Shown: positions 26,360-36,889 of the stretch, piece by piece
Layout of the letters: each line of letters starts with the position of its first letter
How positions within the stretch are numbered: the first letter of the stretch is position 1
Source of the DNA: Melaminivora suipulveris
GTDB taxonomy: Bacteria > Pseudomonadota > Gammaproteobacteria > Burkholderiales > Burkholderiaceae_C
Assembly: GCF_003008575.1 (NCBI RefSeq)
Contig: NZ_CP027667.1
Location: forward strand, 934,501-998,500
Direction: 5' to 3'
Length of the DNA: 64,000 nt
Translations under genes and position numbers: made by a program
Notes under the pieces: model-generated
Databases searched by the model: none
Seen by the model: the letters and a program-made list of their open reading frames with translations, nothing else
What the model was told of the DNA's origin: nothing

Positions 26360-27895
26360 ATGGACGTGCTGAACAACCTGTGGGGCGGCTTTGCCGTCGC
26401 CCTGTCGCCCAACAACCTGCTGTACTCCTTCATCGGCGTCTTCATGGGCAACCTGATCGGCGTGCTGCCGGGCATCGGCCCGCTGGCAGCCATCTCCATG
26501 CTGCTGCCGATCACCTACTCGCTGGAGCCCACCGGCGCGCTGATGATGCTGGCCGGCATCTACTACGGCGCGCAGTACGGCGGCGCCACCACCTCCATCC
26601 TGCTGAACCTGCCGGGCGTGGCCTCGCACGCCGTGACCTGCCTGGACGGACACCCCATGGCCAGGCAGGGCCGGGGCGGCGCGGCGCTGTTCATGGCCAT
26701 GTTCGCCTCGTTCATCGGCGCCACCATCGGCATCCTGGTCATGATGTTCTTCTCGCCGCTGCTGGTGGACGTGGCCTTCCAGTTCGGCCCGGCGGAGTAC
26801 TTCGCGATGATGCTGCTGGGCCTGCTGGCCGCCTCGACGCTGGCCAAGGGCTCGCCGCTCAAGGGCGTGGCCATGGTCTTCGTGGGGCTGATCCTGGGCG
26901 TGGTCGGCACCGACGTGAACTCGGGCGTGGCGCGCTTTGCCTTCGACGTGCCCGAGCTGACCGACGGCCTGTCGCTGGTGGCGCTGGCCATGGGACTGTT
27001 CGGCATCGCCGACATCCTGCAGCACGCCAACCGCATGGCCGGCGGCGAGTCGGTGCGCAGCACGCCGATCACCATGCGCTCGCTGCGCCTGGGCAAGGGC
27101 GAAATGAAACGCTCCTGGGGGCCGATCGCACGCGGCACCGGCATCGGCGCCTTCTTCGGCATCCTGCCGGGCACGGGCTCGACGATCGCCTCCTTCATGT
27201 CCTACGCCATGGAAAAGAAGGTCTCGCGCACGCCCGAGCGCTTCGGCCACGGCGCCATCGAGGGCATCGCCGGCCCCGAGGCCTCGAACAACGCCGCCGC
27301 GCAGACCGCCTTCATCCCGACCATGAGCCTGGGCATCCCCGGCGACGCGGTGATGGCGCTGATGCTGGGCGCGCTGATGATCCACAACATCCAGCCCGGC
27401 CCGCAGATCATCTCCGAGCACCCGACCATCTTCTGGGGCCTGATCGCCAGCTTCTGGATCGGCAACCTGCTGCTGCTGGTGCTCAACATCCCGCTGATCG
27501 GCATGTGGGTCAAGCTGCTCAGCGTGCCCTACCGGCTGATCTACCCGGCCGTGCTGTTTTTCATATGCATCGGCGTGTACAGCACCAACAACAACTTCTT
27601 CGACGTGGGCAGCGTGCTGGCCATCGGCATCTTCGGCTTCCTGCTGGTGCGCCTGGGCTTCGAGCCGGCGCCGCTGCTGCTGGGCTTCGTGCTGGGGCCG
27701 CTGGTGGAGGAGAACTTCCGCCGCGCGCTGCTGCTGTCGCGCGGGGACATGAGCGTGTTCGTCAGCCGGCCCATCAGCGGTGCCTTCATGGCGATGTGCG
27801 CGCTGCTGATCATCGGCGTGGCGTACTCGCGCCTGCGCAGAAAGCCCGCGCCGGCCGCGCCGGTGGAGGCGCCGCCGAGCCCGGCCGCGGCCTGA
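26360..27895 (+). CDS. tctA: Tripartite tricarboxylate transporter large membrane subunit TctA
   Basis: 511 residues with about eleven membrane helices. The family motif 'GVLPGIGPLAAISMLLP' near residue 35 and its second-repeat counterpart 'FGILPGTGSTIASFMSYAMEKKVS' are both clear, along with 'FIPTMSLGIPGDAVMALMLGAL'. It is the main transport subunit and lies four bases after tctB. The transported acid would be set by a TctC protein encoded elsewhere. Confidence 0.9.
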   Translation: MDVLNNLWGGFAVALSPNNLLYSFIGVFMGNLIGVLPGIGPLAAISMLLPITYSLEPTGALMMLAGIYYGAQYGGATTSILLNLPGVASHAVTCLDGHPMARQGRGGAALFMAMFASFIGATIGILVMMFFSPLLVDVAFQFGPAEYFAMMLLGLLAASTLAKGSPLKGVAMVFVGLILGVVGTDVNSGVARFAFDVPELTDGLSLVALAMGLFGIADILQHANRMAGGESVRSTPITMRSLRLGKGEMKRSWGPIARGTGIGAFFGILPGTGSTIASFMSYAMEKKVSRTPERFGHGAIEGIAGPEASNNAAAQTAFIPTMSLGIPGDAVMALMLGALMIHNIQPGPQIISEHPTIFWGLIASFWIGNLLLLVLNIPLIGMWVKLLSVPYRLIYPAVLFFICIGVYSTNNNFFDVGSVLAIGIFGFLLVRLGFEPAPLLLGFVLGPLVEENFRRALLLSRGDMSVFVSRPISGAFMAMCALLIIGVAYSRLRRKPAPAAPVEAPPSPAAA

Positions 27896-28036
27896 GGCGC
27901 GCGGCAGGCCGGCGCAATCCTACGCGCGGCCTGAGCGTGCGCCGACGCCGCCGTCCGGGGCGGCCTTGCTATCGTGGCTCCAGGCTTTTAGCCCCCCTGG
28001 TGCCACATTCGCAGCCACGCTGCAAGGAGCTCTGCC

Positions 28037-28222
28037 ATGCTGAAATACGCCATCATCTTCGCCATCATCTCGCTGATCGCCGGGGCCTTCGGCTTCACCG
28101 GCATCGCCGCCGGCTCGGCCGGCATCGCCAAGATCCTGTTCTTCATCTTCGTGGCGCTCGCGGTGCTGTTCGTGGTGCTGGCCCTGCTGGGTGTGGGGGC
28201 GGCGCGCAAGGCACTCAGATAA
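28037..28222 (+). CDS. Small DUF1328 (UPF0391) membrane protein
   Basis: 61 residues: two membrane helices joined by a glycine turn ('[24 protein letters not shown]'), which is the DUF1328 pattern. AAGGAG lies 10 bases upstream. Function is unknown; members of this family are often stress-linked small inner-membrane proteins. Confidence 0.8.
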   Translation: MLKYAIIFAIISLIAGAFGFTGIAAGSAGIAKILFFIFVALAVLFVVLALLGVGAARKALR

Positions 28223-28397
28223 GCGGACGGGCCTGCGCGGCCTGATGCTTCCAGGACCCCAGGCAGGTGCGCGTCACCTGCCTTTTTCATGGGCCGCCCG
28301 CATCCCACGCCCTACACTGCCGGCCAGCCGCTGCCGCCGCCGTGCCCCTCGCCCAGCGCAACGCGTGGCGCAGAAGGAAAACAGAGCTTTTTTACTC

Positions 28398-28443
28398 TCC
28401 AGCCGGCGTCCCGCAAGCGCAGGCAGCTATAGATAAAGTAGCA
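28398..28443 (-). repeat. Dispersed intergenic repeat, copy 6
   Basis: Minus-orientation copy with hairpin GCTAC...ATAGC, GCGCTTGC and ACGCCGGCTGG. It lies just before nadE; the rest of the 237-base gap (28223-28459) shows nothing else clear. Confidence 0.7.
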
Positions 28444-28459
28444 ATTTTCAAGGTCCGCC

Positions 28460-30178
28460 ATGCTCCGCATCACCCTGGCCCAGCTCAATCCCACCCTGGG
28501 CGACATCGAAGGCAACGCCCAGCGCATGGCGGCCGCCGCCCGGCAGGCGGCCGCGCAAGGTGCGGACCTGGTCGTGTTCGCGCAGATGGCCCTCACCGGC
28601 TACTACCCGGCCGATCTGCTGGGCGGGCCGGGCTTCATGGACCGGGTCGACAGCGCCTTCGCCACCCTGCGCCGTGAGAGCGCCGCCCTGCCCGGTCTGC
28701 ACTGGGCGCTGGGCACGCCCATGCGCGCGGGCCGCGCCGATGAGCGGTTGCACGACAGCCTGCTGGTGCTGCAAGGCGGTGAGGTGCGCCTGGCGTGCGG
28801 CCGGCAGGTGCTGGCCGAGCGCGGCGATTTCGACGAACACCGGCATTTCGCCGCCGCGCCGGCCACGCCGCGGCTGCTGCGCATCGGCGCCGCGCAGGTG
28901 GGGTTTCTCATCGGGGTCGAAACTTATCCATCGCAGGGCAGCAACGACCCTGGCGCTGCCGACGACCATCCGCTTGCGCATCTGGCCCATGCGGCGCCCG
29001 ACCTGCTGGTGCACATCGACGCGTGCAGCAGCCGCCTGGGCCGGCGCGCGCAGCGGCATGCCGCGCTGGCCCACGCCGCGCAGCAGTGCGGCGCTGCGCT
29101 GGTCAGCGTGAACCAGATCGGGGGGCACGACAGCCTGGTCTATGACGGCGGCTCGCTGGCTGCGCTACCCGGCGCGGGCGTGATTTTCGAAGCCCGGCGC
29201 TTCGAGGAGGACACGCCCACGCTGTCGCTGGATGAAGGCGGCAACCTGCGCGGCGCACATGGCAAGCCCTTGGCGCCACCCCCGGCCGACGGCCTGCCGG
29301 TGCTGGAGTTCTACCGCCGCCAGCTGCTGCTGGGCTTGCGCGACTACACGCGCCGCTGCGGTTTCACGCGGGTGGTGGTCGGCAGCTCCGGCGGGCTGGA
29401 CAGCGCCCTCACCCTGGCCCTGGCGGCCCAGGCGCTGGGGCCGCAGAACGTGGTCGGCATCACCATGCCCTCGCGCTTTTCCACGGCGGGCTCGGTCGAT
29501 GATTCGGTGGCGCTGGCGCGTAACCTGGGCATTGAGTTGCTCAGCCACCCCATCGTCGACCTGGTGGCGGCCTACGCGCACCAGTTCGAGGCCAGCTTTG
29601 GCCAGCCGCTGGCCGGCCTGGCGCTGGAGAACCTGCAGGCGCGCGCTCGCGGTACGACGCTGATGGAGTACTCCAACACCTTCGGCCACCTGCTGCTGAA
29701 CACCGGCAACAAGTCCGAGGTCGCCGTGGGCTACTGCACGCTGTATGGCGACACCAACGGTGGCCTGGGCCTGCTGGCCGACCTGTACAAGACGGAGGTC
29801 TTCGAGTTGGCACGCTACCTGAACGCCCAGGCCGGGCGCGAGCTGGTGCCGGTGGCCATCATCGACAAGCCGCCCTCGGCCGAACTGGCGCCCGGCCAGC
29901 GCGATGACGACAGCCTGCCGCCCTATCCGGTGCTGGACGAGGTGCTGAAGTACCTGATCGAAGGCCCGCTGCTGCCCGCCGGGCAATACGCCGCGGCGCG
30001 TGACTTCGTGGAGCGGCAACAGCGCAGCGACGAGGGCCGCGCGCTGGTGCAGCGCGTGCAGGGCCTGCTGGCGCGCAGCCAGTTCAAGCGCCAGCAGCTG
30101 GCGCCGGCAATCCGGGTGCGAGCGCGCAGCCTGGGCCCGCACGACTGGCAGATGCCGATCGCCGCGCGGCACGGTTGA
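28460..30178 (+). CDS. nadE: NadE-type NAD(+) synthetase with a degenerate glutaminase domain
   Basis: 572 residues, the length of glutamine-dependent NAD synthetases. The C-terminal synthetase domain has the ATP loop SSGGLDS, 'ENLQARARG', 'LNTGNKSEVAVGY' and 'SAELAPGQRDDDSLPPY', so amidation chemistry looks intact. The N-terminal nitrilase-fold domain has lost its triad: the usual Glu is Gln42 (FAQMALTGY), the Lys is Arg115 (GRQVLAERGDFDE) and the Cys is Gly152 (FLIGVET). It probably uses free ammonia. It lies before a NadM-Nudix gene, so an NMN-synthetase-like role is also possible. The start at 28460 gives the usual 'LRITLAQLNPT' N-terminus. Confidence 0.82.
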   Translation: MLRITLAQLNPTLGDIEGNAQRMAAAARQAAAQGADLVVFAQMALTGYYPADLLGGPGFMDRVDSAFATLRRESAALPGLHWALGTPMRAGRADERLHDSLLVLQGGEVRLACGRQVLAERGDFDEHRHFAAAPATPRLLRIGAAQVGFLIGVETYPSQGSNDPGAADDHPLAHLAHAAPDLLVHIDACSSRLGRRAQRHAALAHAAQQCGAALVSVNQIGGHDSLVYDGGSLAALPGAGVIFEARRFEEDTPTLSLDEGGNLRGAHGKPLAPPPADGLPVLEFYRRQLLLGLRDYTRRCGFTRVVVGSSGGLDSALTLALAAQALGPQNVVGITMPSRFSTAGSVDDSVALARNLGIELLSHPIVDLVAAYAHQFEASFGQPLAGLALENLQARARGTTLMEYSNTFGHLLLNTGNKSEVAVGYCTLYGDTNGGLGLLADLYKTEVFELARYLNAQAGRELVPVAIIDKPPSAELAPGQRDDDSLPPYPVLDEVLKYLIEGPLLPAGQYAAARDFVERQQRSDEGRALVQRVQGLLARSQFKRQQLAPAIRVRARSLGPHDWQMPIAARHG

Positions 30179-30227
30179 CTTCCGCGCCAGCGCGGCCCGC
30201 ACGCGGGCGGCTGCACCGGAATATGGA

Positions 30228-30283
30228 TCAAAATGCCCTTCAGCCGGCGTGCAGCAACCGTGTGCAGCTACCGTTTACATAGC
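30228..30283 (-). repeat. Dispersed intergenic repeat, copy 7
   Basis: Minus-orientation, more diverged copy (GCTATGTAAACGGTAGC hairpin and ACGCCGGCTGA) just upstream of nadM. Confidence 0.65.
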
Positions 30284-30297
30284 AGTATGCTTGCCCC

Positions 30298-31347
30298 ATG
30301 TACGACCTCGCCCTTCTGATCGGCCGCTTCCAGCCCGTGCACAGCGGCCACGTGGCGCTGCTCACGCACGCCCTGGCGCAGGCCCGGCGCGTGCTGGTCG
30401 TCGCCGGCTCGGCGCACCAGGCGCGCACGCCGCGCAACCCCTTCACCTGGCAGGAGCGCGCGGCCATGCTGCGCGCCGCCGTGCCCGCCGCCGACGCGCA
30501 GCGCCTGCAAGTCGTGCCGGTGCGCGACTACTACGACCAGCCGCGCTGGTCCGCCGCCGTGCGCGCCGCAGCGGCGCCGCTGGCCGGCCCAGGCGCGCGC
30601 GTTGCCTTGGTGGGCCACTTCAAGGACGCCAGCAGCAGCTACCTGGACTGGTTCCCCGACTGGCAGCTGGTCAGCCTGCCGCGCCAGGGCGACATGGATG
30701 CCACACGTGTCCGCGACGCCTGGCTGGGGGCAGCGCCTGGAGCGCTGGAATCGGCGCTGGCACCGCTGCTGCCCGAGCTGCCGCCCGCCACGCTGGCGCT
30801 GCTGCGCGAGATGGCGGACACGCCGGCCTACGCCGCGCTGCAGCAGGAATGGCGCATGCTGCGCGAGTACCGCGCCGCCTGGGCCTGCGCGCCCTATCCG
30901 CCGGTGTTCGTCACCGTCGACGCGCTGCTGCGCTGCCGCGGCCAGGTGCTGCTGATCCGCCGCGCGCAGGCACCTGGCAAGGGCTTGCTGGCGCTGCCCG
31001 GCGGCTTCATCGAGCAGCGCGAGACGCTGTGGCAATCGTGCCTGCGCGAGCTGGCCGAGGAGACGCACTGCGTCCTGCCCGAAGCCGCCTTGCGCGCCGC
31101 CTTGCGCGACGTTGCCGTGTTCGACCACCCCGAGCGCAGCCAGCGCGGGCGCGTCATCAGCCACGTGCACTGCTTCGACCTGGGGGACGAGGCGGCGCTG
31201 CCCCACGTGCGCGGCGGCGACGATGCCAGCGAGGCGCAGTGGTTGGACGTCGCGCGGCTGCCGCAACTGGAAGACCAGTTCCACGACGACCACTTCCACA
31301 TCCTGGACCATTTCCTGCAGCTCAACCCGAAGCCGGACGGCCTCTAA
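30298..31347 (+). CDS. Bifunctional NMN adenylyltransferase (NadM type)/Nudix hydrolase
   Basis: 349 residues in two domains. The first (1-180) is a nucleotidyltransferase with 'LLIGRFQPVHSGH' (a G.F.P.H.GH motif) and 'GDMDATRVRD'. The second (205-345) is a Nudix domain with 'GGFIEQRETLWQSCLRELAEETH', matching the GX5EX7REUXEEXGU box (final Gly absent). This fusion is known from Francisella and cyanobacteria, where it makes NAD from NMN and breaks down ADP-ribose compounds. It lies 119 bases after nadE, so the two may act in one NAD route. No Shine-Dalgarno is visible. Confidence 0.88.
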   Translation: MYDLALLIGRFQPVHSGHVALLTHALAQARRVLVVAGSAHQARTPRNPFTWQERAAMLRAAVPAADAQRLQVVPVRDYYDQPRWSAAVRAAAAPLAGPGARVALVGHFKDASSSYLDWFPDWQLVSLPRQGDMDATRVRDAWLGAAPGALESALAPLLPELPPATLALLREMADTPAYAALQQEWRMLREYRAAWACAPYPPVFVTVDALLRCRGQVLLIRRAQAPGKGLLALPGGFIEQRETLWQSCLRELAEETHCVLPEAALRAALRDVAVFDHPERSQRGRVISHVHCFDLGDEAALPHVRGGDDASEAQWLDVARLPQLEDQFHDDHFHILDHFLQLNPKPDGL

Positions 31348-31348
31348 C

Positions 31349-31411
31349 GCTATTGTTCCAATAGCTAGCTACGCTTTATCCAGGCCGACTCAAGGCTGAT
31401 TTCCCTGAGAA
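31349..31411 (+). repeat. Dispersed intergenic repeat, copy 8
   Basis: Plus-orientation copy; perfect hairpin GCTATTGTTCCAATAGC begins two bases after the nadM stop. It is followed by ACGCTTTAT and GGCCGACTCA. Confidence 0.8.
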
Positions 31412-31466
31412 TCCGGCGTTTGCAGCGCCCCGCAGGCATCCAGCGCCCCGGCGCTACCATCGCCCG

Positions 31467-32987
<1,521 letters not shown>

Positions 32988-33020
32988 TCAGGCAACTGTA
33001 TTTTTATCGGGCAGTCGATT

Positions 33021-33037
33021 TGCCTGACATTCAGGCA
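33021..33037. promoter_or_regulatory. Inverted repeat, candidate activator site 2
   Basis: TGCCTGA-CAT-TCAGGCA, perfect 7-base arms, sharing CCTGA/TCAGG with site 1. Centre is about 87 bases upstream of the expected transcription start. Confidence 0.5.
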
Positions 33038-33088
33038 TTCATGGTGCCATCCTCCGCGGCGCCATAGGCATCGCCCCCAGGTACGTGC

Positions 33089-33104
33089 TGGCACGGCTCG
33101 TGCA
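33089..33104 (+). promoter_or_regulatory. Sigma54 (-24/-12) promoter
   Basis: TGGCACGGCTCGTGCA matches the consensus TGGCAC-N5-TTGCA with one mismatch and exact GG-to-GC spacing. It lies 35 bases before the binding-protein ATG and downstream of the sigma54 activator gene. Confidence 0.8.
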
Positions 33105-33138
33105 ACAGTGAGCGCACTACACCTAGGAGACTCTCGCC

Positions 33139-34326
33139 ATGCATCGCCGCACCCTGGTGGCCCTGGCCGCCCTTGCCACCGCCTCCACCCTGTCCGCGCC
33201 CGCCTTCGCGCAATCCGAGATCCGCATCGCCCACGTCTACAGCAAGACCGGGCCGCTGGAGGCCTACGGCAAGCAGACCCAGACCGGCCTGATGATGGGC
33301 CTGAACTACGCCACCGGCGGCACCATGATGGTCAACGGCAAGAAGCTGGTGGTGCTGGAAAAGGACGACCAGGGCAAGCCTGACCTGGGCAAGAGCCTGC
33401 TGGCCGCCGCCTACTCCGACGACAAGGCCGATCTGGCCGTCGGCCCGACCTCGTCCGGCGTGGCGCTGGCCATGCTGCCGGTGGCCGAGGAGTACAAGAA
33501 GATCCTGTTGGTCGAGCCCGCCGTGGCCGATTCCATCACCGGCGACAAGTGGAACAAGTACATCTTCCGCACCGGCCGCAATTCCAGCCAGGACGCCATC
33601 AGCAACGCGGTGGCCATCGACAAGCCGGGCGTCACCATCGCCACGCTGGCGCAGGACTACGCCTTCGGCCGCGACGGCGTCAAGGCGTTCAAGGATGCGC
33701 TCAAGAACGCCAAGCTGGTGCACGAGGAATACCTGCCCACCAACACCACCGACTTCACCGCCGGCGCGCAGCGCCTGGTCGACAAGCTCAAGGACCAGCC
33801 GGGGCGCAAGATCATCTGGATCGTCTGGGCGGGAGCGGGCAACCCCTTCAAGATCGCCGACATGGACTTGAAGCGCTACGGCATCGAGATCGCCACCGGC
33901 GGCAACATCCTGCCGGCCATGGCCAGCTACAAGAATTTCCCCGGCATGGAGGGCGCGACGTATTACTACTTTGGCATCCCGAAGAACCCGGTCAACGAGG
34001 CCATGGTGGCCGCGCACTATCGTGAGTTCAAGTCGCCACCGGACTTCTTCACCGCCGGCGGCTTCTCGGCCGCCATGGCAGTAGTCACCGCACTGAAGAA
34101 GACCGGCGGCGACACCAAGGCCAATACGCTGATCAAGGCCATGGAGGGCATGAGCTTCGAGACGCCCAAGGGGACGATGACCTTTCGCAAGGAAGACCAC
34201 CAGGCCATGCAGAGCATGTACCACTTCAAGATCAAGGTGGACCCGGCCTTTGCCTGGGGCGTGCCCGAGCTGGTGCGCGAGATCAAGCCCGAAGAGATGC
34301 AAATTCCCATCCGCAACCAGCGTTGA
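33139..34326 (+). CDS. Periplasmic binding protein of a branched-chain-amino-acid-type ABC transporter
   Basis: 395 residues. A Sec signal peptide (to about residue 24, ending A-F-A-Q) precedes a type I periplasmic binding fold ('IRIAHVYSKTGPLEAYGKQTQTGLMMGLNYATGG'). AGGAG lies 10 bases upstream. It is the first gene of a five-gene transporter operon with a sigma54 promoter. The family also binds aromatic acids, urea and small amides, so the ligand is open. Confidence 0.88.
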   Translation: MHRRTLVALAALATASTLSAPAFAQSEIRIAHVYSKTGPLEAYGKQTQTGLMMGLNYATGGTMMVNGKKLVVLEKDDQGKPDLGKSLLAAAYSDDKADLAVGPTSSGVALAMLPVAEEYKKILLVEPAVADSITGDKWNKYIFRTGRNSSQDAISNAVAIDKPGVTIATLAQDYAFGRDGVKAFKDALKNAKLVHEEYLPTNTTDFTAGAQRLVDKLKDQPGRKIIWIVWAGAGNPFKIADMDLKRYGIEIATGGNILPAMASYKNFPGMEGATYYYFGIPKNPVNEAMVAAHYREFKSPPDFFTAGGFSAAMAVVTALKKTGGDTKANTLIKAMEGMSFETPKGTMTFRKEDHQAMQSMYHFKIKVDPAFAWGVPELVREIKPEEMQIPIRNQR

Positions 34327-34328
34327 AC

Positions 34329-34391
34329 GCTATTTTTTCAATAGCTACAAGCGCTTGATTGACGCCGGCTGACTCCATTTTTCCCTGAAAA
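34329..34391 (+). repeat. Dispersed intergenic repeat, copy 9, inside the transporter operon
   Basis: Best-formed copy: hairpin GCTATTTTTTCAATAGC, then ACAAGCGCTTGAT and ACGCCGGCTGA. It fills the entire gap between the binding protein stop and the first ATPase ATG. Confidence 0.85.
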
Positions 34392-35168
34392 ATGCTGGAA
34401 ACCCGCGACTTGAGCGTGCGCTTCGGCGGCCATGTGGCCGTCGATGGCGTGAGCTGCGCCTTTGCGCCCGGAACGCTCACGGCCATCGTGGGGCCCAACG
34501 GCGCGGGCAAGACGACCTACTTCAACCTGATCTCGGGTCAGCTCAAGGCCAGCAGCGGGCAGGTGCTGCTGGGCGGGCGCGACCTCTCAGGACTGCCGGC
34601 GTCCACGCGCACCCGCGCCGGACTGGGGCGGGCGTTTCAATTGACTAATCTATTTCCCGGGCTTTCGGTGCTGGAGAACGTGCGCCTGGCCGTGCAGGCC
34701 ACGCACGACGGCCGCCACCGGCGTGGCCTGAACCTGTGGAGCGTGTGGAGCGACCACCGGCAACTGACCGAGCGGGCCGCGGCCATCGTCGACAGCGTGG
34801 CGCTGGCGGCGCGGCGCGATGCTCCCGTGTCCAGCCTGCCGCATGGCGACCAGCGCAAGCTCGAGGTCGCCCTGCTGATGGCGTTGGAGCCGCAGGTCTA
34901 CATGTTCGACGAACCCACGGCCGGCATGAGCCATGATGAGGCGCCCGTGATCCTGGAGCTGATCCGCAAGCTCAAGGCTGACCGAGCCAAGACCATCCTG
35001 CTGGTCGAGCACAAGATGGACGTGGTGCGCGAGCTGGCCGACCGCATCATCGTGCTGACCAACGGGCAGCTGGTGGCCGATGGCGCACCGGCCGAGGTCA
35101 TCGCCTCGCCCGTGGTGCAGCAGGCCTACCTGGGCGTGCGCGAAAGCGCTGCAGGAGAACCCGCATGA
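34392..35168 (+). CDS. livG: Branched-chain-type ABC transporter ATPase LivG-like
   Basis: 258 residues. Walker A GPNGAGKT (about 36-43), Q-loop 'AFQLTNLFPGLSVLENV', a divergent signature 'SSLPHGDQRKLEVA' (LSGGQ replaced by LPHGD, usual for LivG) and Walker B 'VYMFDEPTAGMSHDE'. It couples ATP hydrolysis to uptake. The start abuts repeat copy 9 and has no Shine-Dalgarno. It overlaps livF by four bases. Confidence 0.88.
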   Translation: MLETRDLSVRFGGHVAVDGVSCAFAPGTLTAIVGPNGAGKTTYFNLISGQLKASSGQVLLGGRDLSGLPASTRTRAGLGRAFQLTNLFPGLSVLENVRLAVQATHDGRHRRGLNLWSVWSDHRQLTERAAAIVDSVALAARRDAPVSSLPHGDQRKLEVALLMALEPQVYMFDEPTAGMSHDEAPVILELIRKLKADRAKTILLVEHKMDVVRELADRIIVLTNGQLVADGAPAEVIASPVVQQAYLGVRESAAGEPA

Positions 35169-35896
35169 GCGCCGCCGATCTGCTGCTGGAGCTGCGCGGC
35201 GTGCACACGCACATCGGCGCCTACCATATCCTGCACGGCGTCGATCTGGCCGTGCCGCGCGGCCAGGTCACGCTGCTGCTGGGCAGGAACGGCGCCGGCA
35301 AGACCACCCTGCTGCGCACCATCATGGGCCTGTGGCGTGCATCCCAAGGCAGCGTGCAATGGCAGGGGCGCGACATCGCGCGCCTGGCCACGCCGCAAAT
35401 CGCGCAACTGGGCATCGCCTACGTGCCCGAGAACATGGGCGTCTTCGCCGACCTGACGGTGCAGGAAAACCTGCTGCTGGCCGCGCGCGGCGCGCGCAAT
35501 GCCCAGCAGATCGACGGCGCGCGGCTGGCGTGGATCTTCCAGCTCTTTCCGGCGGTGGAAAAATTCTGGCACCACCCCGCCGGCAAGCTCTCCGGCGGGC
35601 AAAAGCAGATGGTGGCCGTGGCGCGCGCCATCGTCGAGCCGCGCGATCTGCTCATCGTCGACGAGCCCAGCAAGGGCCTGGCGCCCAGCATCATCAACAA
35701 CATGATCGACGCCTTCGCGCAGCTCAAGGCCGGCGGGGTGACCATCCTGCTGGTCGAGCAGAACCTGAACTTCGCCCAGCGCCTGGGCGACGGCGTGGCC
35801 GTGATGGACAACGGCCGCACGGTGCACACCGGCAGCATGGCCGAGCTGGCGGGCGACGCGGCGCTGCAACGCTCGCTGCTGGGGCTGACGCTATGA
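35165..35896 (+). CDS. livF: Branched-chain-type ABC transporter ATPase LivF-like
   Basis: 243 residues. Walker A GRNGAGKTTLL, 'IAYVPENMGVFADLTVQENL', signature 'KLSGGQKQMVAVARAI' and Walker B 'LLIVDEPSKGLAPS' are all intact. It is the second ATPase of the transporter. ATGA overlaps link it to the preceding ATPase and to the permease that follows. Confidence 0.9.
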   Translation: MSAADLLLELRGVHTHIGAYHILHGVDLAVPRGQVTLLLGRNGAGKTTLLRTIMGLWRASQGSVQWQGRDIARLATPQIAQLGIAYVPENMGVFADLTVQENLLLAARGARNAQQIDGARLAWIFQLFPAVEKFWHHPAGKLSGGQKQMVAVARAIVEPRDLLIVDEPSKGLAPSIINNMIDAFAQLKAGGVTILLVEQNLNFAQRLGDGVAVMDNGRTVHTGSMAELAGDAALQRSLLGLTL

Positions 35897-36876
35897 GCGC
35901 GCGCGACCTGGACTGGAAACCCCTGGCCCTGGTGCCGCTGCTGGCGCTCGCCACGCTGCCGCTGGTCGGCTCGCCCTCGACCTGGCTGACACTCACCGTC
36001 GCCGGGCTGGCCATGGGCATGATCATCTTCATCATCGCCTCGGGCCTGACGCTGGTCTTCGGCCTGATGGACGTGCTGAACTTCGGCCACGGCGTGTTCA
36101 TCGCGCTGGGTGCGTTCGTCGCCACCAGCGTGCTGGGCTCCATGGGCGACTGGACCGGCTCGTCCGAGCTGTGGCGCAACCTGGTGGCGGTGCTGCCGGC
36201 CATGCTCGTGGCCATGCTGGTCGCGGGCGCCGTGGGCCTGGCGTTCGAGCGCTTCATCGTGCGCCCGGTCTATGGCCAGCACCTCAAGCAGATCTTGATC
36301 ACCATGGGCGGCATGATCATCGGCGAGGAGCTGATCAAGGTCATCTGGGGGCCGCAGCAGATCCCCCTGCCTCTGCCCGAGGGCATGAAGGGCGCCTGGT
36401 TGCTGGGCGATGCCGCCGTCGAGAAATACCGCGTGGTGGCGGTGCTGGTCGGCCTGGCGGTGTTCGCCCTGCTGGCCTGGACGCTGGCCCGCACCAAGGT
36501 GGGTCTGCTCATCCGCGCCGGCGTGCAGGACCGCGAGATGGTCGAGTCGCTCGGCTATCGCATCCGGCGCCTGTTCATCGGAGTGTTCGTCGCCGGCAGC
36601 GCGCTGGCCGGCCTGGGCGGCGTGATGTGGGGGCTGTACCAGCAAAGCGTAGTGCCGCAGATGGGCGCGCAGGTCAACATCCTGATCTTCATCGTGATCA
36701 TCATCGGCGGCCTGGGCAGCACCGGCGGCGCGCTGATCGGCGCGCTGCTGGTGGGCCTGATGGCCAACTACACGGGCTTTCTGGTGCCCAAAGCTGCGCT
36801 GTTTTCCAACATCGCGCTGATGGTCGCGGTGCTGCTGTGGCGGCCCCAAGGCGTGTATCCGGTCGCAAATCGATGA
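35893..36876 (+). CDS. livH: Branched-chain-type ABC transporter permease LivH-like
   Basis: 327 residues with about eight membrane helices and the LivH core 'GLTLVFGLMDVLNFGHGVFIALGAF' and 'FIVIIIGGLGSTGGALIGALLVGL'. The ATG at 35893 overlaps the livF stop; the longer frame upstream lies across livF and was rejected. Confidence 0.9.
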   Translation: MSARDLDWKPLALVPLLALATLPLVGSPSTWLTLTVAGLAMGMIIFIIASGLTLVFGLMDVLNFGHGVFIALGAFVATSVLGSMGDWTGSSELWRNLVAVLPAMLVAMLVAGAVGLAFERFIVRPVYGQHLKQILITMGGMIIGEELIKVIWGPQQIPLPLPEGMKGAWLLGDAAVEKYRVVAVLVGLAVFALLAWTLARTKVGLLIRAGVQDREMVESLGYRIRRLFIGVFVAGSALAGLGGVMWGLYQQSVVPQMGAQVNILIFIVIIIGGLGSTGGALIGALLVGLMANYTGFLVPKAALFSNIALMVAVLLWRPQGVYPVANR

Positions 36877-36889
36877 GGGGCCGCGCGAC

